The notes under the pieces: model-generated
Told to the model about the DNA's origin: nothing
Seen by the model: the letters and a program-made list of their open reading frames with translations, nothing else
Database searches by the model: none
Part shown: piece by piece, positions 52,445 to 61,150 of the stretch
Numbering within the stretch: position 1 is the first letter of the stretch
How the letters are laid out: each line of letters starts with the position of its first letter
Translations under genes and position numbers: made by a program
Assembly: GCF_004791025.1 (NCBI RefSeq)
Contig: NZ_SRUO01000012.1
Location: forward strand, 1-64,000
Source of the DNA: Mesorhizobium sp. M4B.F.Ca.ET.203.01.1.1
GTDB taxonomy: Bacteria; Pseudomonadota; Alphaproteobacteria; Rhizobiales; Rhizobiaceae
Direction of reading: 5' to 3'
DNA length: 64,000 nt

Positions 52445-52694
52445 CTGTGCTGCTCCGGTTCCATCGCCCCCCGGAGTGATCAATCAACGAACCGCCATCC
52501 GCCAATGTGGTCCACGCCCATAGTTCCGCGCGGGCCGCAGGCCCGCAACACCCGTGCGATCATAGTTATAGCCGATTCGCGACGGCCGCATTTCGCTACA
52601 ATCAGTAGATGAATAAGTCGGCATGGTATATGAGCCGTAAACGGCGCCGCACAGCTTCCCGCCGATGCGGCCGCCGGGAAGCCCGAACAGCCCG

Positions 52695-53075
52695 TCAGCG
52701 CGCGCGCAGCGCCAGCAGCTTCCCGACCTCAGCGGCGAGCGCCAGCGGGTCGAAGGGTTTGGCGATGACCCCGACCGCCCCCATGGCCAGATAATGTTCA
52801 ACCTGATGCGTCTGGGTGCGCGCCGTGATGAACGCCACGGGAATCGATGCCGTAAGCGGCGAGGCGGCCAGCCGCTTCAGCGTCTCCGGCCCATCCATGT
52901 CCGGCATCATCACGTCGAGCAGGATGAGGTTGGGCTGCCAGTCGGCGGCGACCGCCAGCGCTTGGGCGCCCGAAGAGCAGGACCGCACCTCGAACCGAGG
53001 CTCGAGCTCCAGCGACATCTGCGCGATTTCGCGGATGTCGTCCTCGTCGTCCACATAGAGGATCCTTGCCGACAT
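52695..53075 (-). CDS. Single-domain response regulator, coupled to hybrid kinase
   Basis: 126 residues from ATG with GGGGAG 8 bases upstream (a GTG three codons earlier is too close to that site). It has ILYVDDEDDIREIAQM, phospho-Asp in LILLDVMMPDMDG, Thr in VAFITARTQ and Lys in VGVIAKPFDPLAL. No output domain. It starts 5 bases past the kinase stop and is surely co-translated with it. It may shuttle phosphate between the kinase and an Hpt protein or act as its antagonist. The 250-base gap after it holds no gene that I can see and probably carries the promoter of the next operon. Confidence 0.92.
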   Translation of the reverse strand: MSARILYVDDEDDIREIAQMSLELEPRFEVRSCSSGAQALAVAADWQPNLILLDVMMPDMDGPETLKRLAASPLTASIPVAFITARTQTHQVEHYLAMGAVGVIAKPFDPLALAAEVGKLLALRAR

Positions 53076-53080
53076 CAATG

Positions 53081-55522
53081 TCACTCCCCTGCTTGCGCGG
53101 TGGATTTCGCCGCGTTGCGAGACGCAACCAACATGCGCCGGACCAGCTTGGCGACATCGATCTCCGACGCCCTGGTCTTGGTCATCATCGCCTGCACCCG
53201 GTCGCCGAGTTTCTCGTCCATCTCCGCCGCCGAGAACACGATGACTCGGGTTTCCTGCGGCAGATCGATGAGCAGGTCCAGCCCCGACCCGTCGGGAAGC
53301 GCGATGTCCAGGATGACCAGGTCGAAGCGATGCTTGGCGACCGCCCGCCGCGCCTCCTGCAGCGTTTTCGCCGAGGCGATCAAGACGTCCGGACCCAGCC
53401 CCGCCGACATCACGGCAAGCACGCCCTCGTCGTCCTCGACGTGGAGGATCCTCGGCCTGCGCTCGACCTTGCCGGCGACGATCTTGGAGAGAGCGGCGTG
53501 AAGCCGCTTCGAGTCCACCGGCTTCTCCAGCCAGTCGACGATGCCGACGGCGGTGCCGTTGAGTGAGCGCTTGGCCTCATCGGCGACGGCGGAGATGACG
53601 ATGACCGAGATGTCGGAATTCACCGGTGACGCCCTGATGTCGTGGAAGAGCTTGATGCCGGATTCACCCGCCAGCCTGATGTCGAGCGTCAGCGCCACAT
53701 AATCACGGGAGCGCAGCAGCGCCATGGCGGTGTCGATGTCGGGGGCGACGTCGCTGGAAAAGCCCTCCGCATCGAGCAGTGCTGCGATCACCGCCGCGAC
53801 ATCGGTCTCGTCCTCGCAGATGAGGACACGCAGGCGGCCATCGCGCGGCCGCGACCGGCGCTCCGTCGAAACCGGCTTGTCAGGCTGCCTCTGCGCCTCG
53901 GCGAGGTCGACATGGAACGAGGTTCCCTTGCCTTCCTCGGTCTCGAAGGAAACGGCGCCGCCGAGCTTTTCGACGATGGTCTTGACGATGCTCAGGCCGA
54001 GGCCGGTGCCGCCCTGCTTGCGGGTGCTGGAGGCATCCGCCTGCTCGAACTTGCCGAAGATGCGGCTGCGGAATGCCTCGGGAATGCCGGCGCCCTGATC
54101 GATCACCGAGATGCGCAGCATGTCGCGATCGCGGCGCTCGAGTTTCACCGTCACGGTGCCGTCGGCGTTGGAGAACTTGATCGCATTCGACAGCAGATTG
54201 GCCATCACCTGATGCAGGCGATCCTCGTCGATGTTGGCCTCGGCGCGCGGGGCATCGTCGACCAGGACGATGCGGATCCCGCCGTCGGCCCGGTAGTTGG
54301 AGCTGGCGGCAATGGCCTGCTCCAGCAGGGGGCGGACGGGCATCTGCTTGATCTTGAAGGCGATCACGCCCGATTCGATCTTCTCCATGTCGAGGATGTC
54401 GTTGATGAGAAGAACCAGCCGCTCGCTGTTGTTGTGGGCGATGTTGATGAGGTTGGCGACCTTTGGCGGCAGCTCGCCCGCCACGCCGGCCGCGATCAGG
54501 CCGAGCGAACCGCGGATCGACGTCAGCGGGGTGCGCAATTCGTGGCTGACCGTCGAGATGAAATCGTTCTTGAGCTGGGTATTGCGTTTCTGCTCGGTGA
54601 TGTCGCGATTGTAGGTGATGACGCCGGTGATCTTGCCGGCCTCGTCGCGGAACGGCGCCTTCAGCGTGTAGAGCCAGCCCTGCTTGCCGTCCGGGAAAAT
54701 CGCCGGCTGGTCGATGCGCAGCGTCTGGCCGGCCTCCAGCGCGCCCATCTCGTCCTGCCGGAAGCGCTCCGCCACATCCTTCGGGTAGAAATCGAAATCC
54801 GTCTTGCCGATCAGGTTCTCGACCGAGGTGGCGTTCACCATTTCGGCGGTCGCCGGATTGGCGGCGATGAAGCGGCCGTCGACGTCCTTTATGTTCAGGC
54901 AATCCGGCAGCTCGCGAACCATGGCCCGGTAGATCATGTTGGACATGACAAGATCGCGCCGCCGCTGCTGGCGGTCGAGCAGCACGCTGACGATGATGGT
55001 GCTGAGGAAGCGAAACACAAGCGACGGGAACGTGCTCTGCTGTACCATGCCGGCGACGACTTGCGGGGGAATGACCAGGAGCGTGATCAGTCCGGCGAGA
55101 GCGACCGACACGCCGAGGCCGAATATGTGGAAGATGGTGCGCGACCGGGCCGCGACGATGTGATGCCAGGCAATGCCGACGACAGCCGTGATGAGGATGC
55201 CCACGATCCCGATGCTCGCGCCCTGGCCGCCGAGATGGATGCGATAGGCAATGGAGCCGGCCGTGGCGATGACCATGGCCGGCCATCCGCCGAAGAAGGC
55301 GGCGGCGGCGATGAAGGCGGCGCGCAGATCGACGATGAAGCCGGAGACGGAGAGCGCCGTCGCCATGGAAATGACCGCGCCCGTGCACATCACCACGCCG
55401 AGAACCAGCGACTGCCTGCGCTGCGAGAGACGCCCGGTAAAATCCGCCACAAGATCCCAGGCGACCACCAGGATGGAGACCAGGGCAAGATTGGTGAGGA
55501 GTGAGCGCCAGATATCGGTCAT
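53081..55522 (-). CDS. LytS-type membrane hybrid histidine kinase with two receiver domains
   Basis: 813 residues. Residues 1-180 hold several membrane segments of the 5TMR-LYT type (GFIVDLRAAFIAAAAFFGGW, GSIAYRIHLGGQGASIGIVG). A PAS domain (about 195-310) precedes HisKA with His327 in STVSHELRTPLTSIRG. HATPase motifs are VMANLLSNAIKFSN, DQGAGIP and GGTGLGLSIVKTIVE. Two C-terminal receivers follow: ICEDETDVAAVIAALLDAEG with Asp in ALTLDIRLAG, and HVEDDEGVLAVMSAGLG with Asp in LVILDIALPDG. Two receivers in one protein imply a multi-step relay, which needs an Hpt such as the one at 47532-47813. Related 5TMR domains in LytS sense cell-wall or metabolite signals. Confidence 0.94.
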   Translation of the reverse strand: MTDIWRSLLTNLALVSILVVAWDLVADFTGRLSQRRQSLVLGVVMCTGAVISMATALSVSGFIVDLRAAFIAAAAFFGGWPAMVIATAGSIAYRIHLGGQGASIGIVGILITAVVGIAWHHIVAARSRTIFHIFGLGVSVALAGLITLLVIPPQVVAGMVQQSTFPSLVFRFLSTIIVSVLLDRQQRRRDLVMSNMIYRAMVRELPDCLNIKDVDGRFIAANPATAEMVNATSVENLIGKTDFDFYPKDVAERFRQDEMGALEAGQTLRIDQPAIFPDGKQGWLYTLKAPFRDEAGKITGVITYNRDITEQKRNTQLKNDFISTVSHELRTPLTSIRGSLGLIAAGVAGELPPKVANLINIAHNNSERLVLLINDILDMEKIESGVIAFKIKQMPVRPLLEQAIAASSNYRADGGIRIVLVDDAPRAEANIDEDRLHQVMANLLSNAIKFSNADGTVTVKLERRDRDMLRISVIDQGAGIPEAFRSRIFGKFEQADASSTRKQGGTGLGLSIVKTIVEKLGGAVSFETEEGKGTSFHVDLAEAQRQPDKPVSTERRSRPRDGRLRVLICEDETDVAAVIAALLDAEGFSSDVAPDIDTAMALLRSRDYVALTLDIRLAGESGIKLFHDIRASPVNSDISVIVISAVADEAKRSLNGTAVGIVDWLEKPVDSKRLHAALSKIVAGKVERRPRILHVEDDEGVLAVMSAGLGPDVLIASAKTLQEARRAVAKHRFDLVILDIALPDGSGLDLLIDLPQETRVIVFSAAEMDEKLGDRVQAMMTKTRASEIDVAKLVRRMLVASRNAAKSTAQAGE

Positions 55523-55711
55523 GACTTTCCGGCTCCTTTTTTCCGATAGATACCGGCAAAACCTATCCGAGGTCTAAAGAGCCGTGGACCGGTCTGAGCG
55601 ACAATGGGACAGGCCGAAACGCCGAATCGGCGACCAGTGCGAAGCGTCAGGCCGACGCGATCATCGCCCAGCGAACGGCATATGTCGACGACCTCCGGCC
55701 GCGAAGGGGCT

Positions 55712-56569
55712 TCAGGCGAGGTGGCGGAAGTTCGACGGCGGCTGCGCCACCCAGGCCTCGATCTCGCGCGTGACGAAGGCGGCGGCCTGGTGGTGGATGA
55801 AGTGGCCGGCACCGGGCAGCGCCAGCACGGAAGAGACGTTGTCGACCTCGCGGAACGTGCCGTCGAAGGCGCTGGCCGGAACATAGGGATCGTCGGTGCC
55901 GAACAGGGCAAGGGTCGGCGCCCTGATCAACGGCAGCGGGCCGATGTCGGGCACCCTGCCCAGCGGAATATTGGCCCTGTAGTAGTTCAGCACCGCCTCC
56001 GGATCGGATTGCCGAAGCGACGCCACGAGCGCCTGTCTATCGTCCACGTCGGCAACCCAGCTGGCAAGCTCGTCCGGCGTGGGCAGGGCTGCCACACCGG
56101 CTTCCTGGAAGCGGCGCACGTAACCGAAATATCCGGAATTGGCTGGATCGGCTATGGCCCGAAGATAGTTGCGCGGATGGGGACTGGAGAGAGTTATGAG
56201 GTGGCGTACCGCCGACGGCACGCGCATGGCCAGCCACCAGGCGATGGTTCCTCCCCAGTCGTGGCCGACGATTGAAGCCTGGGAGAGTCGTTCCGCCATG
56301 AGGATGGACAGCACGTCTTGAACGAGGTTCGGCAGCAACGCGTAGTTTGCATGTCCCCTCGGCCTGTCGCTTAGCCCGAATCCGCGCAGATCCGGCGCCA
56401 GGACCCTGAAGTTGCCGCATAGAGATTCGATCTGACGGCGCCAGCCAAGACCATGGTCGGGAAACCCGTGCAGAAAAACGATCGGCGGGCCGGAGCCCGC
56501 CGCGATGTAATGCAACCTAACGTTCCCGTTCGATGCGAACCTGGACTCGAAAGCCGTAACCGAAGCCAC
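55712..56569 (-). CDS. Alpha/beta hydrolase (epoxide hydrolase / haloacetate dehalogenase type)
   Basis: 285 residues from GTG. It has the HGxP oxyanion motif VFLHGFPDHGLGWRRQIESL, the nucleophile Asp in SIVGHDWGGTIAWWLAMR and the His in LPGAGHFIHHQ. The Asp nucleophile (not Ser) places it with epoxide hydrolases and dehalogenases. It opens epoxides or removes halides from small molecules in the cytoplasm. It ends the minus-strand pair with the outer-membrane protein gene (18-base gap). Beside a cytochrome P450 that can form epoxides, an epoxide-hydrolase role is attractive (inference). Confidence 0.88.
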   Translation of the reverse strand: MASVTAFESRFASNGNVRLHYIAAGSGPPIVFLHGFPDHGLGWRRQIESLCGNFRVLAPDLRGFGLSDRPRGHANYALLPNLVQDVLSILMAERLSQASIVGHDWGGTIAWWLAMRVPSAVRHLITLSSPHPRNYLRAIADPANSGYFGYVRRFQEAGVAALPTPDELASWVADVDDRQALVASLRQSDPEAVLNYYRANIPLGRVPDIGPLPLIRAPTLALFGTDDPYVPASAFDGTFREVDNVSSVLALPGAGHFIHHQAAAFVTREIEAWVAQPPSNFRHLA

Positions 56570-56587
56570 CCTGACCGGCCGCTGCGA

Positions 56588-57511
56588 TCACATCTTGACT
56601 TCGAGGCGCAGGAACGGACCCTGGAATATCTGGTTCTCGTGGTCGGCATTCACAAGAAGGTTGTGCCATGCCTCGATCTTGTAGCCGGCGGTCAAGGTCG
56701 TGTTCGGCATCGGCGTCCAGCTCAAGCCGGCCGACGCATCGAGGTTAGAGACCGTTTCGCTCGAGCTCTCACTGAACAGCGTTGCGGAAGCATGCATGTC
56801 AGGGTTTGTCTGCGTGACACTGCCACCAACACGGTTGGTGCGGCGGCCCCACATCACGGAGCCTGAAACGGCGCCCGTCAGGCCCCAGTTTTCGCCGACC
56901 GGGTAATAAGCCTCGGCACCAACCCTTGGACCGATGCCCCAGTATTCGGACGAGCCAACCTTGTCGGCGGAAATGCCCTTGTCGGCAGGATTGTCAGGCG
57001 TAAACGTCTCGGAGAAGTCGAACACCTTTTCGTCCGCATGTGCGATCCGCAGGCCGCCAAAGAAGCGGATGTCAGCCTGCTGTGCCTTGACGTGCTTGCC
57101 GACGTCGAAATCGAACGCCTGAAAGGCGTAGCCGTCGCCGTAACGAGCGCTAATGGTACCGTCTGGATCGGTGACAGGCCCCTCGCCAAGAAGGACCGAC
57201 CGGTGCTTGCCGACATGAAAGGTGCCGGAAAGACGCCAATCCAGCCCCGGGGAAATCTGCTTGGTCAACGCTACTGACCCGGAGATGTCGCCGTTGCTGT
57301 TGCCCAGCTTGTCGCTGCTGAGCTTGTCGTCCTTGTGGACATTGTTCCAGAAATAGGCGCCTTCGAACGACATCTTGATGCGCGCATCGATGACCGCCGG
57401 GTCCGATGGTTGCGCCTCTCCGGCATGAGCCGTGGCCACGCCGATGGTTGTCACGGAGGCAGCCGATGCCGCCACCGTTGCTAAAAGTTTGCCCTGTACT
57501 TGAGCCCGCAT
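56588..57511 (-). CDS. Outer-membrane beta-barrel protein (Lpg1974/MOMP-like)
   Basis: 307 residues from the ATG giving MRAQVQGK. The signal (LLATVAASAASVTTIGVATA, cleavage near AHA/GEA) is followed by alternating strands ending in FLRLEVKM. Segments such as ADIRFFGGLRIAH and GIGPRVGAEAYYPVGENWGL resemble the Lpg1974 pore-forming outer-membrane family, though the match is moderate. It may let small molecules cross the outer membrane. It is divergent from the P450 gene (157 bases) and lies upstream of the epoxide-hydrolase-like gene, so it probably serves the same cluster. Confidence 0.7.
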   Translation of the reverse strand: MRAQVQGKLLATVAASAASVTTIGVATAHAGEAQPSDPAVIDARIKMSFEGAYFWNNVHKDDKLSSDKLGNSNGDISGSVALTKQISPGLDWRLSGTFHVGKHRSVLLGEGPVTDPDGTISARYGDGYAFQAFDFDVGKHVKAQQADIRFFGGLRIAHADEKVFDFSETFTPDNPADKGISADKVGSSEYWGIGPRVGAEAYYPVGENWGLTGAVSGSVMWGRRTNRVGGSVTQTNPDMHASATLFSESSSETVSNLDASAGLSWTPMPNTTLTAGYKIEAWHNLLVNADHENQIFQGPFLRLEVKM

Positions 57512-57668
57512 GCTTATCCCCACCCCAGATTCTCGCGGCTGCCAATATTGCAGAGACTCGGATAACGGCCTATTGCCGAGAGGATGCCCCGACACTTTGC
57601 CGCGTCAGTGTAACATCTTTGCAACAGCAATAAAAAGCACAATGACTAGAGATAGTTAGCGCCAGACG

Positions 57669-58883
57669 ATGACAAACGGGGGCTTCGTGGACAATCCAGC
57701 GCAAATTGAAGGCTTTCTGAACAATCTTGCCTACGCGCTCTTTGCCCAGAGCGGCCAGATCACCCCCGAGCCTCGTGAAATCGGCAATCTCGCGGTCTTC
57801 GACCACCCAGACGCGGTCGACAGGATCGCCAAGGCCCCCAACCTGTTTCGCAAGAACTTCTCGCTGATTTCCGCCCTCGGCTTCAGCCGCTTCAACACCA
57901 ATGACGAGGAGTGGGCGACAAGGCGCTCAATCACGCAAGACAGTTACCTCGCTGCGGCGAAGCCCGCCCAGGTGCAAAGCGTGTCCGATATCTTCGCCTC
58001 GTGCTTCAGCGTCTGCGAAACGTCCCTGGCCGGCATCCAGGAGGCGCTGTTCGCTGGCGCCCTGACCATCTTCTATCAGGCGTTCAGACTTGTGGCTGAG
58101 CCCCGGCCGACGGCGGCATTGCTCGACCGGACCCGCGAGGTGCTGCGCCGCCTGCAATATTACTCCTGGGTCACGCCGACCGATGCTGAGCGCACCAGCG
58201 TCATCAGCGGCGCCCGCGCGGTCATAGCCGAGTTCGGAGCGCAGCTGATGGCGGACCCACGATCGGCGGCGCAAATGCGCCGCTTCTCCGAGAAATCGGG
58301 CGGGATCGACAGCTTCTCGCCCATCGAAGAGTTCGTGATGAACCTTTTCGCGGGCGTCGAAACCACCGTGACGACGGTGCTGTGGGTGATCGACAGGCTC
58401 GGCGCCAACCAGAAAGTACAGGAGCGTATCCACGACGAGATCGCCGGCGCCAAGGCCGACACGCCGTTCACCGACTGCTTCATCAACGAAACGATGCGGT
58501 ATTTTCCGCCCATTCCGTTCCTGACGCGCGAGGTGAGCGCCGACACGGTAATCGACGGCGTGGCGCTGAGGGCCGGACAACTCATCATGCTTTCCATCGT
58601 TGGCGCGCACCAGCATCCCGAGTTCTGGGAGAACCCGCGGACATTCGATGCCAGCCGCAAGGAATTCATCGACAATAGTTTCGACCGTCGCGCCTTCATC
58701 CCGTTTCTGACCGGGCCGCGCATGTGCGGCGGCGCACGCCTTGGCCGGCTCGAGGTCGAGCAAGCGGTTCGCGCGGTGGTGCGGCAGTTCGCATTCGCCC
58801 GCACCGACGACATTATCCGCTTCGACTATGCGCTGGCATTGCGCCCGGCGAGCGGCATGGCGGTCGTGGTGTCAAGGCGCTGA
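57669..58883 (+). CDS. Cytochrome P450
   Basis: 404 residues. It has WATRR (C helix, Trp82/Arg86), the oxygen-activating I-helix AGVETT (228-233), ExxR (Glu274, Arg277) in NETMRYFPP and the haem loop FLTGPRMCGGARLG with Cys353 as the axial ligand. The size and absence of an N-terminal anchor indicate a soluble bacterial enzyme that needs ferredoxin and reductase partners, which are not in the window. It is divergent from the barrel gene and convergent with the sulfotransferase gene, with a 12-base overlap. The substrate is unknown; hydroxylation before sulfation is a plausible order. Confidence 0.95.
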   Translation: MTNGGFVDNPAQIEGFLNNLAYALFAQSGQITPEPREIGNLAVFDHPDAVDRIAKAPNLFRKNFSLISALGFSRFNTNDEEWATRRSITQDSYLAAAKPAQVQSVSDIFASCFSVCETSLAGIQEALFAGALTIFYQAFRLVAEPRPTAALLDRTREVLRRLQYYSWVTPTDAERTSVISGARAVIAEFGAQLMADPRSAAQMRRFSEKSGGIDSFSPIEEFVMNLFAGVETTVTTVLWVIDRLGANQKVQERIHDEIAGAKADTPFTDCFINETMRYFPPIPFLTREVSADTVIDGVALRAGQLIMLSIVGAHQHPEFWENPRTFDASRKEFIDNSFDRRAFIPFLTGPRMCGGARLGRLEVEQAVRAVVRQFAFARTDDIIRFDYALALRPASGMAVVVSRR

Positions 58884-59690
58884 CAAGGGCCGGTCCGGTT
58901 CGCCAGGCATGTCGCGCCACAGGTCCCGGATCAGGCTTCCGAATTGCCTTGCGATGATCCTCTTCATGTCCGCATCGTGCTGATAGCGCGCGCTTGCCTC
59001 GATGGCGGCCTTGTCCAGATCATGGGCCGGAAACCAATTTCGCATCGTCGCTCGCACATTCTCGTACGGGCTGGCGACAAAATCCTCATAGACGACATCG
59101 ACTACCCTCATGGGATCAATGGTCGAGAGGTAGTTCCGCCACATGACCTCAGAGTCGGCGATATGGCGAACCGTATCGATGACCGCCTTCTGGCTTATCG
59201 TCTTCAACTTCGGGATTCCCGGCAGCGTATCTCCGCCATCGAACGGTTGCCCGGTATAGAGCATCGCAAGCAGGCTGACGGTCTGTTCAACCTTGTTGCG
59301 TCGGGACAGGAACACATAAAATGACCTTGTATCGTCCTGGCCGATCGCGTTGCGCGCGAAGTTCAGATTGCCTGCGAACAGCTTTGCCGCGAACACGCCA
59401 TTGACCGAGCGTCTTGCCAGAAGTTGCCGTCCGTATGACGCTGCCGCGCGATCGAGTGCCGGGACGTCGATGGCATCGTGGCCGGTCCAGCGGCGCAGGA
59501 GCGGCAGCGCAAACTGCCACTGGAAGTACTCGGTGGGCAGACCGAGCCCGAAATGCTTCAGCACCCGACAGTAGGAATGGCCGGCAGTTCGCGGCGTCGT
59601 GCAAATCAGGATCTTGATCGGATTGCCATCCGACCCAGCTTGATCGAAAGCAGCCGATAGCAGCTTGCCGTATGCTTCCTCGAAGTGCAT
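58872..59690 (-). CDS. Stf0-family sulfotransferase
   Basis: 272 residues from the ATG giving MHFEEAYGKL. The PAPS-binding loop is ICTTPRTAGHSYCRVLKHFG, followed by LPTEYFQWQF, and the 3'-phosphate-binding region is SRRNKVEQTVSLLAMLYTG, both typical of the Stf0 family first described in trehalose sulfation. It moves a sulfate group from PAPS to an alcohol, giving PAP. It is the third gene of a minus-strand unit (HlyC-like, hydrolase, then this after 26 bases). Its last 12 bases overlap the P450 end on the other strand. Confidence 0.9.
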   Translation of the reverse strand: MHFEEAYGKLLSAAFDQAGSDGNPIKILICTTPRTAGHSYCRVLKHFGLGLPTEYFQWQFALPLLRRWTGHDAIDVPALDRAAASYGRQLLARRSVNGVFAAKLFAGNLNFARNAIGQDDTRSFYVFLSRRNKVEQTVSLLAMLYTGQPFDGGDTLPGIPKLKTISQKAVIDTVRHIADSEVMWRNYLSTIDPMRVVDVVYEDFVASPYENVRATMRNWFPAHDLDKAAIEASARYQHDADMKRIIARQFGSLIRDLWRDMPGEPDRPLSAP

Positions 59691-59716
59691 TGCCGATCCC
59701 CAAAGGCAGCGCCAGT

Positions 59717-60586
59717 TCAAACGGCGGACAGGAAACCCAGGATCAAGAAAGCCTGATCAATCGTCATCAGCGAGGGCGGGCTGTCCGCATCAATGTTGTC
59801 GACGATACAGATGTCTGGCCGGACGCGACGCGTCCGCTCCAAGGCGCTCCTGTCGATGAATTCGCTCTTTCGCCCATACATTAGCAACATCCGCGCATCC
59901 AGCTTGGCCACCATGGGAAACAGATCGTATGCACGTCCGGTCATTGTCGCGAAATTTTCGGTCGCGGCCGGATCATAGGCCAGCCGAACGCCGTCGGTGC
60001 CGCTGGCGATGCGGTTCTCGATATAGCGGCTTAGAACCACTTCCTCGACGGAGCCCATCGCGGCGCTTGCGGCACGCAGATAGTCCCTCGCCGCGGCGCG
60101 CGTCTCGAAGGTCAGCGTGCTTTCCCGGATGACCCCGTCTCTCAGGGCGTCGACCTTCGGGCCGCCGATCATGGGAACATCATTGAGGACTATCCGATCG
60201 ACACGGCCACGGTTTGCATGGAGGAACAGCGTCAGGATCAGCCCGCCCCATGATGTGCCGATGAAGTGGTTCTCCTTGCCGGCAAACCGACCGAGCGCGC
60301 GCAAGCACCTGGAATAGAGATCGATGTCGTAACCCGCACCAAGAAACGCGCTGCGCCCACGCCCAAGCAGATCGGGGCAGATCACCAGATAGCCGTTGCG
60401 GCAAAGAAAGGTCGCGAGATAATCGAAATCGGCGCCGTTCCCAGTAAAACCGTGGAGGCAATAGACAGTCCCACGAGACTGGCCGGCCGGCTGCCAAATG
60501 CGCACGAACATCGACGCATAACGGTCGCCGAGGCGGATCAGAATCTCCTGGGTGAGCCCCTCGCCGGGCGCGGCCTGGTCCATCAT
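59717..60586 (-). CDS. Alpha/beta-hydrolase-fold protein with an altered catalytic His position
   Basis: 289 residues. The oxyanion region VYCLHGFTGNGADF and nucleophile elbow HFIGTSWGGLILTLF (Ser112) are normal. The C-terminal loop that usually holds the catalytic His (GHxPSLM type) reads DNIDADSPPSLMTIDQAF, with Ser or Asp where His is expected. The enzyme may therefore be non-hydrolytic, use another residue, or be a binding protein. The ATG overlaps the stop of the HlyC-like gene by 4 bases, so the two are translated together; the sulfotransferase follows after 26 bases. There is no signal peptide. It probably takes part in the same pathway, at an unknown step. Confidence 0.85.
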   Translation of the reverse strand: MMDQAAPGEGLTQEILIRLGDRYASMFVRIWQPAGQSRGTVYCLHGFTGNGADFDYLATFLCRNGYLVICPDLLGRGRSAFLGAGYDIDLYSRCLRALGRFAGKENHFIGTSWGGLILTLFLHANRGRVDRIVLNDVPMIGGPKVDALRDGVIRESTLTFETRAAARDYLRAASAAMGSVEEVVLSRYIENRIASGTDGVRLAYDPAATENFATMTGRAYDLFPMVAKLDARMLLMYGRKSEFIDRSALERTRRVRPDICIVDNIDADSPPSLMTIDQAFLILGFLSAV

Positions 60587-61014
60587 GCATCCCGCTTGCG
60601 CACGGCGCGTTTCATGGCGCCACGGGCATCGATGAAGTCGCGCTTCCAGTAGACCGACTTGTCGAGGTTGAGCAGTTTCGCCTCCTTGATCAGCGGCAGG
60701 ATGTGCGAGGACGAGCGCGTGGCCATAACGGTTGCGGCAATTGCGCTGCCGCCAGGATCGGGATTGAGCGGGCCATTGTTCGCGACCCATGTTTCGGCGA
60801 TCTCGCGGCTGGTCACGACCCAGCCGACGTAGGCGACGATCGCATCGTCAATGGCGCCGACGAGATGCGATTGCTGCTCGATCTGGTAGCGCAACGACTT
60901 CACCATCTGGCCAAATTCGTAGCCGTCGAAGGGCGGATGGTGCGCAATGAAGTTGCAGACCAGACCAAGCGAGAACGGGTTGAACGGAACGCGGGTGAAA
61001 AGAAGCTTGCTCAT
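60583..61014 (-). CDS. Small HlyC-like (toxin-activating acyltransferase-like) protein, degenerate
   Basis: 143 residues. Its first half can be laid over E. coli HlyC without gaps for about 60 residues: SLGLVCNFIAHHPPFDGYEF over the HlyC start region and AIVAYVGWVVTSREIAETWV over VAYCSWANLSLEN. The C-terminus (VYWKRDFIDARGAMKRAVRK) is basic. HlyC enzymes acylate lysines of RTX toxins using acyl-ACP. Here the positions matching HlyC His23 and Asp92 are not His and Asp in my by-eye alignment, so activity is uncertain. It is the first gene of the operon with the hydrolase-like and Stf0 genes. The call is tentative; it may be another GNAT-related family. Confidence 0.5.
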   Translation of the reverse strand: MSKLLFTRVPFNPFSLGLVCNFIAHHPPFDGYEFGQMVKSLRYQIEQQSHLVGAIDDAIVAYVGWVVTSREIAETWVANNGPLNPDPGGSAIAATVMATRSSSHILPLIKEAKLLNLDKSVYWKRDFIDARGAMKRAVRKRDA

Positions 61015-61150
61015 GCGGACTCAAGATGTTTCAAACGGGCGCGAGATTATGATGAGGAACCGGGGCGAGCTAGAGGGAAAAGAGCGAGGCGAATAGCTGT
61101 GTCGTCGCGATCTTGACTGCAAGAGTGGCTACTGCCGACGGGAGAGCATC

